Assembly: GCA_022266195.1 (NCBI GenBank)
Contig: WHVY01000004.1
Coordinates: 6,279,501-6,343,500, forward strand
Direction: 5' to 3'
DNA: 64,000 nucleotides
Source of the DNA: Tetranychus cinnabarinus
Lineage: Eukaryota; Arthropoda; Arachnida; Trombidiformes; Tetranychidae
The position numbers and the translations under genes were made by a program. Below the pieces are notes generated by a model that did not search any database, was not told where the DNA came from, and saw only the letters and a list, made by a program, of their open reading frames with translations. Shown here piece after piece: positions 58,901 through 64,000 of the stretch (positions are counted from its first letter, which is position 1; each line of letters opens with the position of its first letter).

Positions 58901-59974
58901 TACAAAAGAGCATAAGGTTTCACACAGCACCAGGTAACAATTAAACAGTCTTAAAGGTAATTTATCAATCACAAAATCCATCGACACGTTTGAAAGTTTT
59001 GACACGCGTTTATGCACGTATTACAATGGGTAAAAAGTGCGCTGAGAAAAGCAAAGGAAAAATTGTTTTTAGATGAAATCTATTGATTCGCTTGGGTTAT
59101 GTTGAAAAAAGTCATCAAGATGATGCCGATGATTATAATGATTAGGTTGATGATGATGATAATAATGAGACTAGCCTAATGTTTTTTACCTGAAAATTGG
59201 CCTCAAGGGCCTTTGCGTCCTCACAGACTTTCAATGTGTTTACTGATTATCATTAGTTTTGAGTTGTTTTGCTGTTCAATTTTCGTCTATTTTTTTCTCG
59301 CTTCATGATTGCTACTTTGTATTTTCATATTTTATAATATGTTTAAATTGGTTAATTATGATTTGGGTACAAATTTGATTAATGATAATTCAATATTATT
59401 CTTATTGATTGTTTGATGTCTCAATTAGAGGAGGAATCATTTTGGTTGGTGAGGTTAACTGTTATGATAATTTTGTTTTTTTCACTGAAATGGGCAAATC
59501 AACTTGAATGGGATAAATTGTTACAATCAAAAATGATGGCTACAAGTTGATTGTTTATTATTATTACTGTTGCTCTTTTTTTTCATTGGTACTCTAATAG
59601 TCTGTAGATGAGTTTGTCAAGGGAAATGTTTCATTGTATTGAGTTGTAATTTACATTGACTTTAGTAAATTGAGTTTAGTAATAGACTAAATTATCACAA
59701 TTGAAGGCAAGGTTTTCAATTTGATTGTTAAATTGCTGAATAAACAACAATTAAAATTGGAGCAATCGTTGCATTAATTGGTTAATGAGGACTGTTAATT
59801 GATTTCAAGAGTAATCAAAATGATTGAAACTAATACTTGATGGTAACTTTGAAAGTGAAAATTCAAGTCAAGTTTGATATAAAAGGTTTTACTTTTAAAG
59901 ATTTCAATTGTTGATTGTGATAATTTTGTTGTTTGGTGATGATGGGTTAATGAAGATATTTAATGATAACTCAC

Positions 59975-60095
59975 CTTTGATGAAGACATAAGCAGATATC
60001 CAATCGGCAAGAAATCCAATTGTCCTGGCATGGAGAGGTTGACTGCAATTACAACGAAATGTAATTGCGATTGCCGGTGAATTGGATATGTTCAT
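59975..60095 (-). CDS. Single-pass membrane protein, proposed first coding exon
   Basis: ATG at 60095, 121 coding bases, then a CAAAG/GTGAGT donor, ending in phase 1, exactly what the exon at 44028 needs. It encodes M-N-I-S-N-S-P-A-I-A-I-T-F-R-C-N-C-S-Q-P and continues to W-I-S-A-Y-V-F-I-K. The frame stays open about 25 codons upstream without another ATG, and a TTTCACAG lies in that stretch, so the exon could begin further up and be internal. Joined, the protein would be 311 residues with an N-terminal outside part containing C-x-C and two sequons (N-I-S and N-C-S). The link across 16 kb is inference from phase, strand and the lack of any other partner. Confidence 0.55.
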
Positions 60096-62425
60096 AGTTT
60101 TCAGGGGATTGATGGATTGAGATGGATTGATATGATTATCAAAACTGTGAAATGGGGAAAAGGTAAAACTGAGAGTGAAATTACATTTATAAAATGGCGG
60201 TTAAATGGCATTAAATTATGATGAGAAATGATGTTTTGTTGTCAATTTGAGCTTCACTTGGCTTCCAGTTGGCTATTTTTTTGGTCAAAAGCGGCTGTTG
60301 ATTTTGTTGTATTCATAATATTTAGATCACCTCAAGAGATTCACGTTTTTGTTCATATATTATGTACAATTTAAACAAATAGACAAAACAATTTAACTTG
60401 ATTTGAACCGTGTTTTGTTTCATTGAGTTCAATTGGCAAAAATTGTTGATTGTTACTTAGGTTTTTGGTGTTACTCTTGGGTGTTAACTGTGGTTCCTTT
60501 GGTGGTGATTACAGTTGATCTTTGTTGTTATCATTACGCGATTATCCTTGAACGGAAAACTTAATGAAATCATTAAGTATTGTTGTTGTTGTTGATGGTA
60601 TTTACTATTAATTAGATAGAGCCTTTTTTGTTATCTCAAGAATGAAACAAAAGTATTGATTGTGGACTTTTTAAGGTAATGGTGAGATTAACACTGCTCA
60701 AAGGCTTTCATGTTAACGGTGGTAAACAAAAGTAAACATTTCAATTTGTGTTTTCACAATAAATAAAAGTGAGATCCCAAAATGAAACCAATTAAGGTAA
60801 AATAATAAATCAAACAAAGTGTTGGATGGAAGAGAGAAAAGGTTGAACTGTATGATTTTTGGTGTTGATTTAACAAAAGATGACAGAATAAACTGTTACA
60901 CAAAAGGCAAACTTATTTGTTTGTAGATGAAATGTTGATAAAAATGTAGGTAAAAAGGGTGGCTGGTGATGATAGCAAGATGGAGTGATGAAAAGGTAAA
61001 TAAATAAACAAGAGCAATAACAGGAGTAACGGCAACAAAATACGCTTGATGATTGGCAGTGAAATCACAATGAATGTATTAAAAGAGCCAGAAATGCTTA
61101 AAGCATGAGAGAAAATTGAATTGAGATGAGAATAATGAGGATGTTAAGGATGATGGAGAGATGTAGATGTGATGAACACAGAGAATCACGAATTTGAATG
61201 AAGACGAACAGTGAAAATTGGAGGAAACTGAAAAGTAGACAATATAAAGTGATCAACAAAAGAAGACACAATTGATTGGTGAATCTTTGACTGACATGAT
61301 TGTTGGCCAATAAGTAGTGAGTTATTCTTGCTTGTTGACTGAATTTACCCTTTAACTATGGTTAATCAATGGGCAAATCAATTTCAAAGTGAAAAAAGAA
61401 AGACAGAAGTGATGAGAAAGAAGAAGATGAAAGACGAGAAAAGTAAACGAAAATAAAAGTTGTTTAGTGTTTGCTGAAATTTTTCACGTCCCGCCTTTTT
61501 AGTCAAATTTTAATACCATCTAGCGGTCTAAAAAATAATGTTATGAGAGGATTTGCAATTAATGATTCTTCATTGCTTATTTGTTTATCTTCATGTTGAT
61601 TGATTAATTATATAAATGTAATTTCATCTGTATTCGTTTCGATTGGAATCACTTAATTGATTATTAGCCTGATAAACGACTAGAGTTAAGTTAAGAGTCA
61701 ACTTGTGAATATCATTCCTTGATTTTATTCTTCCTGGTTTTGGTCTTATTTCCTCTTTTTTTGACAATAATTTTATTATGTTTGACTTTATGTTTTAATT
61801 TATTAATTTACTATGTACGGTGATTACTTTATATTGTCAACTATTACATTGATTTTTATGATTAACACATTATTTAGACCCAAATGAAACTTGTTTGTAA
61901 AAGTTGAAACTAAAAAGATACATTAACCGCTTGTATAATCATAATCTATAATCGTCGCTATAATCACATCAGCTGCCTTGTAAATCAATCAACAACTCTA
62001 TAAATAACCTGGATTTTAATTGTGCCTGATTATCAACAATTGCATAACTTTCAGCATTGTTGAAACAAATTGTTATACTTGTAGGACGTTATTATTTGGA
62101 ACGGAATTATTTCTGTTATTCATAGAGTGGTAAATGAACATCCTGCAATAATAAAGTCAATAATGTACCATCTGCATATTTTCATGTTAACTTGGTTATC
62201 ATTTTGATTATTGGAAACTTAGGTATTCAGTAAATATCTGAGTCATAGAATAGGAAAGTCAATTTTTTGTTGTTATTTAAATTTAGGAAGTTTACAAGCG
62301 ATCCAAGTTAGGGAAATTCATTATATTTACAATTTATCTTTCAATAAGTACAATGTAGAAAAGTTGTTGATAAAAGTTGAATTTTTGAATATTTAATAGC
62401 ACAAAATATAGATAACACCGATAAA
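60096..62425. other. Intergenic between the membrane-protein gene and cactin
   Basis: No supported gene. It should contain the promoter of the minus-strand membrane-protein gene (right of 60095) and the 3'UTR of cactin (left of 62426). A hydrophobic minus-strand frame near 61.1-61.3 kb has no ATG at its head and I do not call it. Confidence 0.6.
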
Positions 62426-64000
62426 TTAACGACGGTAACGATATCTTTTGAAGTGGAACCAAAGTTGTAGAATATTGTTGCTGAATTGACGTCGAAAGCC
62501 ACTTTTATATGAATAATTCCACTCTCTATTCACAATTTTAAATGCAATATCCTCATATGGTGGCCCTGCCTTGAACTTAATGATAGCAAAGTCTTTATTA
62601 TCAGCACATGGAGTAACTGTATAAGTCGGTGTTTTACTCTTATCGATTAAATCAGGATAGAATATGTTAAATTTATATCCCTGAACAATTTTCGGAGGTG
62701 GATTGTCAATGTCATAATGTGTCTGGTTGTATTTGTTCCATTCGAATCCAGTGTGGACACGATTGAAATATCGAGGTTTCCTTGGGCGATATTTTTCCGA
62801 CCATGAAGCAATACTTGGATCTTGAACTATATTTTCTTCGATTCTTAAAATGCCTTCATCAGATCCCATACCACGTCGAGCTTCCTTTTCGAATTGCAAT
62901 TCAGCAGCAGTTGCCGTAGAAGTTTTATCTAGTTTACTTGGTTGCGATAATACCATTTGTCGTTTAATATCGAGATTTCGTAGGTCCTCATCAGGGTTGA
63001 TAATTAAAGATGAATCAACGTCCTTTTTGTGCAATAGAGTTGGTGAATAACCTCCTCTTTGATACTCTTCAATACATGCTTCGAGAGGATCAACATAGTC
63101 GTCTTCTTGATCATTTTCATCAGACATACTTTCTGGTTGACTTTGATTGTGTACTTCTTGTTTGCTCATCTTTCTTAAAATTTCTTTATGTCTATCCCGC
63201 AGACGAGCTCGAGCCATATGTGCTTTGACTTTAGCAAGTAAATTTTCCCAGTAGCTAATGTCTATCACTTCATGGTGATTAGCCATCTTTTTCTCGATTG
63301 CTGCTTGTAATGCCACCAGTTGAGATGGAGTTTTATCAGTAAGTATTTTGTTTTGCTCTTTAGCAACTGATGGGTTGATACCATCGTCTTTTTGATTCTT
63401 TGAAGCTTGATAACATTTCAATTTCAAGAGTTCGTCCTGCACGATTATTTCTAAGTCTTTCCAGTATTCTAAGTTATCAGTAGAATCCAGCTGTTTGTAA
63501 ACTCTAATGTCTTCCTGGAGATCTTCCATGTCACTCAGTCTCAAACCATTCAAATAACGATATGGTTCAACCAAATGTTCTTGATATTCTGATTCGTTTC
63601 CACTTGCATTGATATATGCAACCAACCAATCAATGGGCTTAGCTCGTCCTTCTTTCATTCTAACTTCGGAACGAAGTTTGGCTTGTTTGAAAAGAAACTG
63701 CTCCTCACCATCAACCCAACTCCTAAATTTACCAGCTTCTTCATCTCGTCGACGAGCCTCCATCTCTTTAGTTCTTTCTTCTCGTTCTTTTTCCCGTTCT
63801 TGTCTTCTTTTCCTAATTTTCTCCAATTCATCGATATTTGACTGGCGTATCCTTTCAATATCTGCGTGAATTTCGTCAATATTTTTAATACCTAAGGCTT
63901 CGTATTTTTTCCACCAAATAAAAGGCTTATCGAACTCAGGATCATTAAATGGATTATCTTCATTAGTATATCCAATCAATTTTAACTTTCGCTTTGTTTC
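62426..64000 (-). CDS. cactin: Cactin, C-terminal part (runs off the window)
   Basis: Open through the window edge on the minus strand: 524 residues and the TAA at 62426. The N-terminal part lies outside. At the edge it reads K-R-K-L-K-L-I-G-Y-T-N-E-D-N-P-F-N-D, a hallmark of cactin. Then comes a highly charged coiled-coil stretch rich in Arg/Glu, the middle domain (K-P-I-D-W-L-V-A-Y, and L-E-A-C-I-E-E-Y-Q-R-G-G-Y-S-P). Last is the strongly conserved C-terminal domain of about 125 residues (E-K-Y-R-P-R-K-P-R-Y-F-N-R-V-H-T-G-F-E-W-N-K-Y-N), ending L-W-F-H-F-K-R-Y-R-Y-R-R. Cactin is a nuclear spliceosome-associated protein; in flies it also affects the Cactus/Dorsal pathway. No intron is seen in this part. 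Confidence 0.97.
   Translation of the reverse strand, partial: ETKRKLKLIGYTNEDNPFNDPEFDKPFIWWKKYEALGIKNIDEIHADIERIRQSNIDELEKIRKRRQEREKEREERTKEMEARRRDEEAGKFRSWVDGEEQFLFKQAKLRSEVRMKEGRAKPIDWLVAYINASGNESEYQEHLVEPYRYLNGLRLSDMEDLQEDIRVYKQLDSTDNLEYWKDLEIIVQDELLKLKCYQASKNQKDDGINPSVAKEQNKILTDKTPSQLVALQAAIEKKMANHHEVIDISYWENLLAKVKAHMARARLRDRHKEILRKMSKQEVHNQSQPESMSDENDQEDDYVDPLEACIEEYQRGGYSPTLLHKKDVDSSLIINPDEDLRNLDIKRQMVLSQPSKLDKTSTATAAELQFEKEARRGMGSDEGILRIEENIVQDPSIASWSEKYRPRKPRYFNRVHTGFEWNKYNQTHYDIDNPPPKIVQGYKFNIFYPDLIDKSKTPTYTVTPCADNKDFAIIKFKAGPPYEDIAFKIVNREWNYSYKSGFRRQFSNNILQLWFHFKRYRYRR

Larger units (their letters stand above)
44029..59974 (-). other. Proposed 16 kb intron of the membrane-protein gene
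   Basis: Runs from the GTGAGT donor after 59975 to the acceptor before 44028 on the minus strand. I see no other gene in it: the open frames present start at non-ATG codons or match no family. It holds an inverted-repeat element (49945-50480), a tRNA-like GC-rich patch (55857-55920), an 11 bp inverted repeat at 44627-44699 and many short AT-rich repeats. Undetected small exons of the same gene are possible. Confidence 0.5.

Noticed and set aside
61098..61310. Very hydrophobic minus-strand frame
   Set aside because: Begins with TTG and lacks an ATG near its head; low-complexity Leu/Ile/Ser from TTA/CTT-rich DNA.
1..64000. CRISPR arrays, bacterial operons, rRNA genes and integrated viral genes
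   Set aside because: No regularly spaced repeats, Shine-Dalgarno-led gene clusters, rRNA signatures or viral polymerase/capsid motifs were seen.

Overview
This is a eukaryotic nuclear window, very AT-rich (roughly 30% GC by eye). It carries animal genes: the ESCRT-I subunit TSG101, an LC3-type Atg8, cactin, an LHFPL tetraspan protein, an FLVCR-type transporter and a histone H3 variant. Introns follow GT..AG and several genes (TSG101, FLVCR-like, the H3 variant, most of cactin) have no intron in view. This fits a compact arthropod genome. A mite, for example a spider mite, is my best guess, but it rests on style and gene content and is not proven.

Layout. 1-12.1 kb holds one orphan secreted-protein gene on the minus strand (4.8-5.8 kb). 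The last two coding exons of an LHFPL-type gene lie at 12.1 and 16.0 kb on the plus strand, separated by a 3.7 kb intron. 16.3-22 kb is nearly empty. 22.0-24.3 kb holds three small genes: LTO1 (plus), a spliced cysteine-rich secreted peptide (minus) and an unlisted 58-residue Cys/His-rich acidic protein (minus, TATA box, 5'UTR intron). TSG101 (25.6-26.9 kb, plus) follows. The 27-35.6 kb block is the most eventful. It holds a degenerate Tc1/mariner-like transposase, a decayed copy of a nuclear-type gene, the LC3 gene, the intact nuclear-type gene (490 aa, minus), a divergent CENP-A-like H3 variant (plus) and a second decayed, inverted copy of the 490-aa gene. 36.2-38 kb is an island of small inverted-repeat elements with two adjacent perfect palindromes. 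An FLVCR-like MFS transporter lies at 39.9-41.2 kb. 43.2-60.1 kb is best read as one minus-strand membrane-protein gene with two coding exons in matching phase, split by a 16 kb intron. Cactin runs off the right edge on the minus strand.

The most interesting locus is 28.7-35.6 kb. An H3 variant with the loop-1 insertion typical of CENP-A sits head-to-head, 458 bp apart, with a disordered acidic protein. That protein has a SUMO-interaction-like motif, two RVxF-like PP1 docking motifs and a cluster of S/T-P sites. Its gene has been copied twice in place: once in direct orientation beyond LC3, then apparently interrupted by a transposon, and once inverted on the other side of the H3 gene. I suggest, as inference only, a chromatin or mitotic partner in the Ki-67/Repo-Man style, or a centromere-histone partner, paired with its own cenH3. 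The LC3 protein also ends exactly at the lipidated glycine, so it would not need Atg4 priming.
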